Of a stretch of DNA of 8,520 nt, positions 1-6,225 are shown piece by piece (position 1 is the stretch's first letter; each line of letters starts with the position of its first letter). The notes under the pieces are model-generated. The model saw nothing but the letters and a program-made list of their open reading frames with translations. It was not told the origin of the DNA and did no database searches. The translations under genes were made by a program, and so were the position numbers. The stretch is from JAJFUI01 sp039679885 (GTDB taxonomy: Bacteria; Planctomycetota; Planctomycetia; Pirellulales; Thermoguttaceae), in the NCBI GenBank assembly GCA_039679885.1, contig JBDKUC010000025.1, forward strand, positions 1 to 8,520, read 5' to 3'.

Positions 1-1
1 C

Positions 2-670
2 GTCATCGCCCAACGGCGGCCTGGCGAGTTCTCGCACGACGCGATCGACCGGCTCCGGCGACTCGCTCCGCTGGCTCGGATCCTTGGGCTCATGGGCAGT
101 TGGTGCGAAGGCGAGATGCGCAGCGGCTCGCCGTGGCCGGCCACCGCCCGACTCTATTGGCATCAATGGCCGGTCCGGTCGGAGCAACAGTTCGCTCGCT
201 TGGCCAACGGCGAATTGACCGCCTGGTCGCTCCCCATCACCGCCACGGACGAAGAACGGCTGCTGGCCGACTGCGGGGCAGGTTGTCAACCTGCCTCCCC
301 GTCGATCGCCTGTCGCGGCCTCGTCGCCATCCGTTCGCGATCCGCGGAGATGGCCGGTTGGCTCATGGCCGCTTGCCGCGACCGCCGGCTGGCCGCTGTC
401 TGGCAGCGTCGGCCGGCAGACACGCGGATCGAAGGCGCGACGGCCGGCATCTTCGACGCCGCCAAGTTCGATGACGCGGAACGCGGTGAACTTAGCGATT
501 TTGCAGCGACAATGCGTCCTGCGCCGGTTGTCGCGTTGCTGAGTTTCCCGCGATTCGACGATCACCAACAGGCATTGGCCGCCGGCGCCTCCTTCGTGCT
601 CTCGAAGCCGACGCCACTGGAAGATCTCTTTCGCCGACTACCCTCGGAAGAACCAGCGGATCGTTCGTAG
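2..670 (+). CDS. Pseudo-receiver-like hypothetical protein, 5' end outside window
   Basis: The frame is open from the left edge of the window, so the true start lies upstream; the first internal ATG at 92 is probably not the start. About 222 codons are visible, ending in TAG at 668-670. Visible residues 1-56 contain a conserved-looking stretch around GSWCEGE and RLYWHQW that I associate with uncharacterised planctomycete proteins. The C-terminal part (about residues 128-215) resembles a response-regulator receiver fold. It has a strand with Asp152 where the phosphoacceptor would sit, a LLSF strand with Ser181 at the switch position, an ALAAGA helix and SKP with Lys202. The acidic pair expected at the end of strand 1 is not evident, so phosphorylation is doubtful. 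The role is unknown; a signalling or scaffold role is inference. A perfect palindrome lies in frame at 277-295, and the last two codons and the stop lie in a dispersed repeat. Confidence 0.78.
   Translation, partial: VIAQRRPGEFSHDAIDRLRRLAPLARILGLMGSWCEGEMRSGSPWPATARLYWHQWPVRSEQQFARLANGELTAWSLPITATDEERLLADCGAGCQPASPSIACRGLVAIRSRSAEMAGWLMAACRDRRLAAVWQRRPADTRIEGATAGIFDAAKFDDAERGELSDFAATMRPAPVVALLSFPRFDDHQQALAAGASFVLSKPTPLEDLFRRLPSEEPADRS
277..295. repeat. In-frame 9-bp-arm palindrome inside the first gene
   Basis: GGCAGGTTG (277-285) is followed by one T and then its exact reverse complement CAACCTGCC (287-295). Outside it, GG at 275-276 could pair with CC at 297-298 across a one-base bulge. 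It encodes a Gly/Cys/Pro-rich stretch (around CGAGCQPASP) between two better-ordered parts of the protein. It looks like a small palindromic element sitting in a coding sequence without breaking the frame, but chance cannot be excluded from one copy. Confidence 0.6.
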
Positions 671-703
671 TTCCAAGTCGTTCGTAGTTCCGCCTTCAGG
701 CGG
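661..703 (+). repeat. Dispersed palindrome family A (GTTCGTAGTTCCGCC), partial plus full copy
   Basis: TCGTTCGTAGTTCC occurs at 661-674 without a hairpin and again at 678-691, followed by the hairpin CCGCCT, TC, AGGCGG at 690-703. The same signature recurs at 885-908 (inverted), 4770-4823, 6221-6244, 7232-7301 and 8291-8346. The first partial copy supplies the TAG stop codon of the upstream gene. There is no U-run, so it is not a typical intrinsic terminator, although the hairpin could protect the 3' end of the mRNA. Confidence 0.85.
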
Positions 704-734
704 CCGCGTACTCCAGTACTAATCAGACAGGCAC

Positions 735-802
735 GGAACGCTAATCTCCACTTATTTCCACCACTTTTCACCGATTAGCCTATCAGCGAAGATTAGTGTT
801 CC
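735..802. repeat. Long-loop inverted repeat with CTAATC motifs
   Basis: GGAACGCTAATCT (735-747) pairs with AGATTAGTGTTCC (790-802) over 13 positions, with one G-T wobble (740/797). The 42-nt loop contains a further GATTAG, and another CTAATC lies just upstream of the left arm. The stretch is AT-richer than its surroundings. I read it as a dispersed palindromic repeat of another family; it has no recognisable coding content. Confidence 0.6.
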
Positions 803-834
803 TGAAAAGCTGATCAAGTTATTCTCCTTGAACT

Positions 835-861
835 GGACGGACTGGGAAGTCCGTCCTACGG
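835..861. repeat. Family B hairpin, copy 1
   Basis: The perfect 9-bp stem GGACGGACT (835-843) and AGTCCGTCC (848-856) closes a GGGA loop and is followed by TACGG. The whole 27-base block is repeated without change at 7113-7139. It lies in the gap upstream of the lipoprotein gene. No U-run follows on either strand. Confidence 0.85.
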
Positions 862-884
862 CGCGATTTGGCAACGTTTGTGAC

Positions 885-908
885 CCGCCCAAAGGCGGAA
901 CTACGAAC
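885..908 (-). repeat. Family A palindrome, inverted copy
   Basis: The hairpin CCGCC, CAAA, GGCGG (885-898) is followed by AACTACGAAC, the reverse complement of the GTTCGTAGTT tag seen in forward copies. It lies about 180 bp from the forward copy ending at 703 and faces it. It ends just before the candidate promoter at 915. Confidence 0.8.
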
Positions 909-914
909 TCCGGC

Positions 915-942
915 TTGTCGTTTTCGGGCGTGGGGCTAGAAT
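915..942 (+). promoter_or_regulatory. Candidate sigma70-type promoter for the lipoprotein gene
   Basis: TTGTCG (915-920, four of six consensus bases) and TAGAAT (937-942, five of six) are separated by 16 bp. Transcription would begin near 949, leaving an untranslated leader of about 80 nt before the ATG at 1032. It is the best-matching pair I found in this gap. Planctomycete promoter rules are poorly fixed, so this is a sequence-match prediction. Confidence 0.4.
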
Positions 943-1031
943 GACCGGGTCCGCTGGCCGTTTGCCTTTGCCCCGCTGATGGCTTCGCTCCACTGGCGGC
1001 CCAGGGCCGCTGTTTCACACAAGGAATCCGA

Positions 1032-2333
1032 ATGATGAGGACGTCACCAATCGCCGGGAAGGTTGTCGCACTGCTGGGCGCCGGGGTCATCGCCATCGCC
1101 GCCACCGCGCTGAGCGGCTGCCCCGGCAGCACGCCTCCGAAGGAAAAGCCGTCCACCGCGCCGCCGCAGAAGCAAGCGCCCGCCGCGAAACCACAACCGG
1201 CGCCGTCGAACGTCCAAGCCCCCTCAGGCACTCTTCGGAAGGTTGCCGACGAGAAGCCCCAGGAGACGCCGCAGGAGGAGCTGAACCAAGACCTTCAGAA
1301 GATCGCCGATAGTCCTCGGGATCTCGGTGAACCGTTGGTCGAGGACGCCGATTTGCATCGCTTGAGCACCGAACAGCCTGTGTGGGTCGATGCGAAGAAC
1401 AAACAGGTCGTGCTGCTCGGCGAGGTCTGCAAAGCGGGCTATCCGCTCGAATTCTTCGCCACCTACTCGAACCGGGCGTACGAATCGGTCGTCGCAGTCA
1501 ACGTCAAATCGTCGATCATCCACACGGGCCTGCTCGCGGTGGGCGCCAAGCCGGGCCACCCCGCCCACTTCCAGCCCGAGTTCTCTCCGCCGACCGGCAC
1601 GGAAATCGCCATCGAGGTCCGCTGGAAGGATCGGCAGGGAAAGGTTCAGCGGGCTCGCGCCCAAGACTGGGTCCGCGACGTCAAAACCAAGAAAGCCCTG
1701 GAGCTGAATTGGGTGTTCGCCGGCAGCATCGCCGAGAAGGACGCCGACGGCCAGTTCACTTCCTACCAGGCCGACGGCGGCGACATGATCTGCGTCCTGA
1801 GCCTCCCGAGCGCAATGCTCGATCTGCCTCGACATGGCTACGGGGCCATCGAAGCCCGATCGTTCGAGGCGTTCGCCGAGCGGCTGCCGCCCGAGGGCAC
1901 GCCCGTCACGCTTCTGTTGAAGCCGGTTCTGACCGGCAAATCCGCCAAGAAAGCCGCCAAGAAGATTTCGGACGCGGATCGCGCCGCCTATGAGAAGAAA
2001 GCCATCGAAGCGGCCGAAGCCTGGCTGGCCCTGATCGACAAAGGCGAGTACTCGAAGGGCTGGGAGTCGGCTGCCAGCTATTACAGGAACGCCGTCGAAC
2101 GGCACGAAATGATCCAGAAATTCAACGCCATGCGAAAGCCGTTGGGCAAAGTCAAGTCGCGCACCATCTCCGCCAAGCAGTATACGACCAGCCCGCCCGG
2201 CGCCCCCGACGGCCACTACGTTATCCTCCAGTTCAAGACCGTCTTCGAGAAGAAGGCGGACGCCGTCGAAACCGTCACGCCAATGCTCGACAAAGATAAG
2301 AAGTGGCGAGTGTCGGGATACTACGTGAGATAA
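1032..2333 (+). CDS. Lipoprotein with YdjY domain and C-terminal DUF4019 domain
   Basis: The 433-aa protein has a classic lipoprotein leader: Arg/Lys near the N-terminus, a hydrophobic stretch at residues 11-26 and the lipobox LSGC with Cys30 as acylation site. A Pro/Lys/Ala-rich linker (about 31-80) suits an anchored protein. Residues about 115-300 match the YdjY-type domain as I remember it in planctomycetes (LLGEVC, HTGLLAVGA, ARAQDWVRDVKTKKA, ADGGD.IC, SAMLDLP). Residues about 322-433 match DUF4019 (AEAWLALIDKGEY, RKPLGKVKSR, PGAPDGHYV, ETVTPML, WRVSGYYVR). Neither domain has a firm biochemical role, so function is unknown. AAGGA at 1021-1025 is a good ribosome site for ATG 1032, with a second ATG directly after it. 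The hemerythrin gene follows after 51 bp, so co-transcription is possible. Confidence 0.9.
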   Translation: MMRTSPIAGKVVALLGAGVIAIAATALSGCPGSTPPKEKPSTAPPQKQAPAAKPQPAPSNVQAPSGTLRKVADEKPQETPQEELNQDLQKIADSPRDLGEPLVEDADLHRLSTEQPVWVDAKNKQVVLLGEVCKAGYPLEFFATYSNRAYESVVAVNVKSSIIHTGLLAVGAKPGHPAHFQPEFSPPTGTEIAIEVRWKDRQGKVQRARAQDWVRDVKTKKALELNWVFAGSIAEKDADGQFTSYQADGGDMICVLSLPSAMLDLPRHGYGAIEARSFEAFAERLPPEGTPVTLLLKPVLTGKSAKKAAKKISDADRAAYEKKAIEAAEAWLALIDKGEYSKGWESAASYYRNAVERHEMIQKFNAMRKPLGKVKSRTISAKQYTTSPPGAPDGHYVILQFKTVFEKKADAVETVTPMLDKDKKWRVSGYYVR

Positions 2334-2358
2334 CGTACTCATCACGCTCCGAGTGATG
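2334..2358. repeat. Family C palindrome (GTACTC hairpin) between lipoprotein and hemerythrin genes
   Basis: CGTACTC is followed by a stem C-ATCACGC / GCTC-like arm 2340-2358: arms 2340-2347 and 2351-2358 around a TCC loop, with one mismatch (G2346/A2352). It starts directly after the TAA at 2331-2333. Relatives lie at 6159-6183, 6194-6218 and 6307-6331. Here the second base pair of the stem is A-T, where the others have C-G or T-A. As an intercistronic hairpin it could tune read-through or mRNA decay between the two genes; this is inference. Confidence 0.75.
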
Positions 2359-2384
2359 CCAGTCTGCAGTCGTGGAGGCGAGCG

Positions 2385-3086
2385 ATGAAAACCGCGCGAC
2401 GGGCGTTCCTGACAACCGCGGCGCTCGGCGTCGCCGGTCTTGCCGCGGCGCCGGCTGCTGCGGCCGACAAGCCGGCCGAAGACGTCTCAGCCACCGAGGA
2501 CCTGATGCGCGAGCACGGCGTGTTGCGCCGCATCTTGCTGGTGTATGAAAACGCCCTGCGCCGGATCCAGATCGTGCCGGGCGTCGCCATGGTTCCGATC
2601 TTTCGGAAGTCCGCAACTCTGGTCCGCAAGTTCGTCGAGGACTACCACGAGAAGCTCGAGGAAAACTTCATCTTCCCCCGATTCGAGAAACGCCGTGAAA
2701 TGCTTCCGCTGGTCGCCACGCTGCGCAAGCAGCACGAAGCCGGCAGAAAGCTCACCGACCGCGTGATCGAGGCCACCGATCCGTCAAGACTCGCCGCGCT
2801 TCCGCGCGACGTCGCGTTCATCGACGCCAACCCCAAGTTCGTCCCGGCCTGCCGCCAGTTCCTCCGAATGTACCGGCCGCACGCCGCCCGTGAGGATACG
2901 GTCCTCTTTCCCGCCCTGCACCGCATCCTGACGGCCGCCGAAATGGACAAGCTGGGCGACCAGTTCGAGGACGAAGAGAATCGCCTTTTCGGCCAGGAAG
3001 GGTTCGAGCGGACGGTCCAGCAGGTCGCCGACATCGAGAAGCAACTGGGAATCCTCGACCTCGATCAATTCACGCCGAAGCTATGA
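2385..3086 (+). CDS. Tat-exported hemerythrin (HHE) domain protein
   Basis: The 233-aa protein begins with a twin-arginine leader (ARRAFL at residues 4-9, an Ala/Leu-rich core to about 27, AAA before Asp29), so export in folded form is likely. The rest is an all-helical hemerythrin-like domain. Likely diiron ligands are His44 (REHGVL), His88 and Glu92 (YHEKLEE), His117 (KQHEAG), and His166 and Glu170 (PHAARE), the full set expected for an O2, NO or iron-binding HHE protein. His179 (FPALH) follows. The probable role is O2/NO or iron handling, or protection from oxidants, in the periplasm; the actual ligand cannot be told from sequence. GGAGG at 2374-2378 sets the start at 2385. The stop overlaps the next start as ATGA, indicating translational coupling with the AAA+ ATPase. 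Confidence 0.92.
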   Translation: MKTARRAFLTTAALGVAGLAAAPAAAADKPAEDVSATEDLMREHGVLRRILLVYENALRRIQIVPGVAMVPIFRKSATLVRKFVEDYHEKLEENFIFPRFEKRREMLPLVATLRKQHEAGRKLTDRVIEATDPSRLAALPRDVAFIDANPKFVPACRQFLRMYRPHAAREDTVLFPALHRILTAAEMDKLGDQFEDEENRLFGQEGFERTVQQVADIEKQLGILDLDQFTPKL

Positions 3087-4570
3087 AACCCGAGAGTCTG
3101 CAACTCCTGATCCAGGCCGGCAATCCGATCATCTCCATCGAGACGCCCGACGAGCCCAGGGCGGTCCGCGCGGTGCGGGAAGTCGCGGAGGCGATGAAAC
3201 TGCCGCTGCTGGAATGGTCCGTAACCGAAGGACTCGTCACAACGCCGCCGGCCGGGCTTCAGACGGTCGTCAAGCCGGCGAAGGTGGCCGACGCGATCCA
3301 CCACATCAAGGAGACGACCTATCCGGCGTTGTATCTGTTCAAAGACCTCGCGCCGCACTGCAAGGACCCGCACATCGCCCGCCTGCTGCGAGACGTCTAT
3401 TTCTCGTCGAATTCTCGACTTTGGACGCTCGTCCTGGTCGACGCCGTCGAGTTGCCCGGCGAGGTGCGGCGGTTGGCCATCCCCTTCGATATCGGTTGGC
3501 CCGACGAGGCCGAACTGATGGACCTCGTCCGCAAGACGTTTCAAGAGGCCCAGCGGCGGAGCATCCGGCCCGTCGAATCGCGGCTCACCTCACGGGAGAT
3601 GGAAATCCTCGTGCAGACTCTCCGCGGCCTGACGACGGAAGAGGCGGTGCGCGTCGTCTCCGGGGCCATCTATGCCGACAACGTCCTCGATCGGGCAGAC
3701 CTGTCCCGGGTGGTCGACGCCAAGCGGAACTTGTTGGGCACCACAGGCTGCCTCGAGGCCGTGGCCGCCGACGTCTCGCCCGACGAAATCGGCGGCCTCA
3801 AGAACCTCAAACGGTGGCTCAACCTGCGGCGCGGTGGTTTCGGCGCCGCCGCCCGCGAGTTCGGTCTCGATCCGCCGCGCGGCATGTTGCTCCTGGGCGT
3901 CCAGGGCTGCGGCAAGAGCCTCTGCGCAAAGGTCGTCGCATCGGCCTGGCGAATGCCGCTGTTGCGGATGGACCCCGGCGTGCTCTACCAGAAGTACATC
4001 GGCGAAAGCGAAGCCAGGCTCCGCGAGGCCCTGCGCCAGGCCGAGTCGATGTCGCCCGTCATCCTCTGGATCGACGAGATCGAGAAGGCGTTCGCTTCAA
4101 GCGGGAGCGACTCGGCCGACGGCGGCCTGTCGCAACGGATGTTCGGCACGCTGCTGGCCTGGATGCAGGATCACCGTCAGCCGATTTTCCTGATCGCCAC
4201 GGCGAACAACTTGGCCCAGCTTCCGCCCGAGCTGATGCGCAAAGGCCGCTTCGACGAGATCTTCTTCATCGATCTGCCAGGCGAGGCCGAACGGGAGGTG
4301 ATCTTTTCCATCCACCTGCGGAAGCGACGCCGCGACAAGGCCGGCTTCGATCTGCCGCGGCTTGCCGCGGCCGCCGACGGCTTCAGCGGCGCCGAGATCG
4401 AGCAAGCCGTGATCTCCGGCCTCTATGCGGCTTTCGCCGAGAAGGCCGAATGCACCACCGACCATCTCCTCGAGGCGCTTCATGGAACGCAACCGCTCTC
4501 GACCGTCATGGGCGAGCAGGTCGAACGGCTGCGGACCTGGGCCCACGGCCGCTGCGTGATGGCCGACTGA
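3083..4570 (+). CDS. Ycf46-like AAA+ ATPase
   Basis: The 495-aa protein has an N-terminal region of about 230 residues typical of Ycf46-type proteins (starting with a short helix, LLIQAGNPIISIET, and an inactive nucleotide-binding-like fold), then one AAA+ module. Walker A is GVQGCGKS (272-279, Lys278), Walker B is VILWIDEIE with Asp331-Glu332, sensor 1 is ATANN (372-376), the arginine-finger region is MRKGRFDE (Arg386/Arg389), and the sensor 2 helix starts at GFSGAEIEQ (433-441). All catalytic residues seem intact. The expected activity is ATP-driven remodelling by a hexameric ring in the cytoplasm; cyanobacterial and plastid relatives are linked to carbon acquisition, but the substrate here is unknown. 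The ATG lies inside the hemerythrin stop (ATGA). It is the last gene of the run; a MITE-like element follows 63 bp downstream. Confidence 0.92.
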   Translation: MKPESLQLLIQAGNPIISIETPDEPRAVRAVREVAEAMKLPLLEWSVTEGLVTTPPAGLQTVVKPAKVADAIHHIKETTYPALYLFKDLAPHCKDPHIARLLRDVYFSSNSRLWTLVLVDAVELPGEVRRLAIPFDIGWPDEAELMDLVRKTFQEAQRRSIRPVESRLTSREMEILVQTLRGLTTEEAVRVVSGAIYADNVLDRADLSRVVDAKRNLLGTTGCLEAVAADVSPDEIGGLKNLKRWLNLRRGGFGAAAREFGLDPPRGMLLLGVQGCGKSLCAKVVASAWRMPLLRMDPGVLYQKYIGESEARLREALRQAESMSPVILWIDEIEKAFASSGSDSADGGLSQRMFGTLLAWMQDHRQPIFLIATANNLAQLPPELMRKGRFDEIFFIDLPGEAEREVIFSIHLRKRRRDKAGFDLPRLAAAADGFSGAEIEQAVISGLYAAFAEKAECTTDHLLEALHGTQPLSTVMGEQVERLRTWAHGRCVMAD

Positions 4571-4633
4571 CGCCCGCCAGGTGATCTATCGGCGCCACGC
4601 GGGGCGAATCAAAACACTGGCGCGCATTCTCAC

Positions 4634-4883
4634 CGTAGGGCGGGTCAACGTCGCAAGTACATGGTGTGGCTTCGCAAACCAATCAATGGTGATTTGCACT
4701 CTGTCGATTTGCAGGACGAGTTGCCGCGACGGAAGCCCCACCACCGCCCCAGGACGACTGCGAAATTGCTCGTAGTTCCGGCTTTAGCCGGTCATTTGCC
4801 GCCTAAAGGCGAAACTACGAACGCCTGCAACGGACTTTGCAGTCCGCCTGCCAACGGCCTTGGTTTGCTTGACCCGCCCTACG
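4634..4883. mobile_element. MITE-like element with perfect 15-bp terminal inverted repeats
   Basis: CGTAGGGCGGGTCAA (4634-4648) is matched exactly by its reverse complement at 4869-4883. The ~250-bp element has no credible gene. Its segment 4646-4750 recurs inverted at 8416-8520 with about seven differences in 105 bp, and 4862-4883 recurs at 8394-8415. The 111 bp between (4751-4861) are absent from that second copy and consist of a family A repeat module, so the element looks nested. A 6-bp hairpin CGGACT, TTGC, AGTCCG lies at 4831-4846. No direct target duplication is obvious, unless the TA inside the terminus is the target. It fills the gap between two converging genes (4571-4902); outside it I see nothing. 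Confidence 0.75.
4770..4823. repeat. Family A composite: two opposed hairpins
   Basis: A forward copy carries TCGTAGTT plus the hairpin CCGGCT, TT, AGCCGG (4778-4791). After six bases, an inverted copy carries CGCCTAAAGGCG followed by AAACTACGAACG. The outer tags CGTAGTT and AACTACG face each other. One hairpin is the CCGGC type and the other the CCGCC type, as in the composites at 7232-7301 and 8291-8346. It is nested in the MITE-like element. Confidence 0.85.
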
Positions 4884-4902
4884 CCTTGGTGACAAATGCG
4901 GC

Positions 4903-6066
4903 CTAGTGTTGAACCGGTGAGAAAAGCGGCTTGAGCTCCAGCGGCTTCAGCGGCAGGGCCGAAGCGGGGCAGGAACCAATCGCCAGGTGAAGCTTCAGCG
5001 TCGCCGGCTCGAAGATCATCGTTTGCACCGTCATCCGGCCCATGTTCACTTCGTGCATCTTCTTGGCCACGTCCGAAATGTCCAACGGGCGCTCCAACTT
5101 CCGGACCTGGATCAACTTCGGATAGCGGTTGCAGATGCCCAATGGCAACAGGACGCTGGCCAACTCATCGCTGCGGAAATGGTTCGTGCAGGCGAGGATG
5201 CCGTCGCTGCCGCGCCGCTCCACCGCACGTTCCGGCGTCATCTCGATCACCGCGGAACCGTGGCGATCGCAAAGCGCAAGGCTGAGGATCGTCGTCCGCT
5301 CGTTGGATCGGATCAGCTTCTCCGCCTCGGCGATGGTGCTGCATTCTTCCAAGACGCGGCGGAAGAGAAACGTATAAGGAACGCCCTTCGGGTTGAACAT
5401 CGCCGCGCCGTCGCGAGAGAGGAACACCTCGTGCACGGCCAGCGCCAGGCCCGCGTCGTTCATGCCCGAAAGACAGCCGAAAAGGCCTGGAAAGCCGATC
5501 GAGACGAAGGCGTGTTTTCCCTTGGGGCGATGAACCGTCACCAGATTGTACTTGTCGAGAAAGCCGAGGGTGCGGAAGTCGAGGTTGCGGCCGAACAGCG
5601 GCCCGCCCGTCGCGCTCCGGTCGGCGTCGACGATCAACGACGAGCAGGCGAAGCTGCCCCGATAGACGTCGGGCAGGAGATTGCCCTGGAGCCCCAGGTC
5701 CCGGTCGATGCCCGACTGCTCGGCGGCGGCCTTCATCTCGTCGCGATGGTCGGCCGGAAGTTGGGGCGTCAGCGCTTTGCACATCGCCTGATACTTCGGC
5801 AGGCGGTCCTTCCGGTTTCCGCGCTCGAGCATCTTGTTCGGATACTGGGCGAGCGTCTTCATCGCCTCGCCGGTGAGCCGACCTTTCTGGCGGCCGATTT
5901 CGGTCGGCGTGCCCGAGACGATCAGCACCGGCAGCTCGTTGATGTAGCGAAGCTCGCCGCCGTCGACCCGGCCCTCGGTGAACTCCCGGCCATTCTCGGC
6001 CCGAGCGGTCGAAATGGCCAGAGACAGCAGCAATACCAGTAGAAAGAACCGTTGGACTTGTCGCAT
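4903..6066 (-). CDS. Exported C45 / acyl-CoA:6-APA acyltransferase-type Ntn-hydrolase
   Basis: I place the start at the ATG complementary to 6064-6066 (387 aa), not at the upstream in-frame ATG at 6147. A GAGGTGA ribosome site lies just before it, and it opens a clean signal peptide: Arg-rich N-terminus, Phe/Leu core at residues 7-18, cleavage after ARA at about residue 23. The mature protein matches the C45 peptidase / AAT family. The likely nucleophile is Cys141 in FACSS, which self-cleavage would expose. Next come GRNLDF (159-164), FPGLFGCLSGMNDAGLA, and a late TNHF. These enzymes cleave or transfer acyl groups on amide substrates; the substrate here is unknown. It is convergent with the AAA+ gene and divergent from the deacetylase gene. 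A TATAAT at 6119-6124 could be its -10 box. Confidence 0.88.
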   Translation of the reverse strand: MRQVQRFFLLVLLLSLAISTARAENGREFTEGRVDGGELRYINELPVLIVSGTPTEIGRQKGRLTGEAMKTLAQYPNKMLERGNRKDRLPKYQAMCKALTPQLPADHRDEMKAAAEQSGIDRDLGLQGNLLPDVYRGSFACSSLIVDADRSATGGPLFGRNLDFRTLGFLDKYNLVTVHRPKGKHAFVSIGFPGLFGCLSGMNDAGLALAVHEVFLSRDGAAMFNPKGVPYTFLFRRVLEECSTIAEAEKLIRSNERTTILSLALCDRHGSAVIEMTPERAVERRGSDGILACTNHFRSDELASVLLPLGICNRYPKLIQVRKLERPLDISDVAKKMHEVNMGRMTVQTMIFEPATLKLHLAIGSCPASALPLKPLELKPLFSPVQH

Positions 6067-6118
6067 CTTGTCACCTCTGCCCGCCAAGCCGCCCCTGCCG
6101 CAATTCGGCGTCAGACGC

Positions 6119-6124
6119 ATTATA
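6119..6124 (-). promoter_or_regulatory. Candidate -10 box for the C45 hydrolase gene
   Basis: The minus strand reads exactly TATAAT here, about 50 bp upstream of the chosen start codon, which would give a short leader. No convincing -35 hexamer is seen 16-18 bp upstream, so confidence is limited. It lies inside the longer version of the reading frame, which supports the shorter start at 6066. Confidence 0.35.
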
Positions 6125-6155
6125 GCAATCTGCAACCGCCTAGCCACGCCCTTCG

Positions 6156-6225
6156 GAATGTACTCCTCACGCTCCGCGTGAGGCGGTTCGAAATGTACTC
6201 CTCACGCTCCGCGTGAGGCGGTTCG
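6156..6225 (+). repeat. Tandem 35-bp duplication of family C palindrome
   Basis: Two direct units, 6156-6190 and 6191-6225, differ at only the first base. Each contains TGTACTC and an 8-bp stem CCTCACGC / GCGTGAGG with a TCC loop (6165-6183 and 6200-6218), then CGGTTCG. The second unit runs straight into the family A tag TTCGTAGTT. Perfect tandem copies suggest a recent slippage or unequal exchange. Confidence 0.9.

Noticed and set aside
1224..2345. Long 373-aa reading frame on the minus strand
   Set aside because: It is the antisense shadow of the lipoprotein gene, whose two domains are recognisable on the plus strand; the minus-strand protein shows no domain.
4581..4906. Short plus-strand frames of 64 and 81 aa
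   Set aside because: They are translations of the MITE-like element; the 64-aa frame shares a peptide with a minus-strand frame at 8070-8477 only because the repeat is shared.
4987..6042. 351-aa plus-strand frame opposite the C45 hydrolase
   Set aside because: It has a low-complexity Arg/Ala/Val-rich product with no domain, while the opposite strand encodes a recognisable enzyme.
6067..6147. N-terminal extension of the C45 hydrolase to ATG at 6147
   Set aside because: It would put 27 residues before a clear signal peptide, and it spans the TATAAT and the ribosome site of the shorter start.
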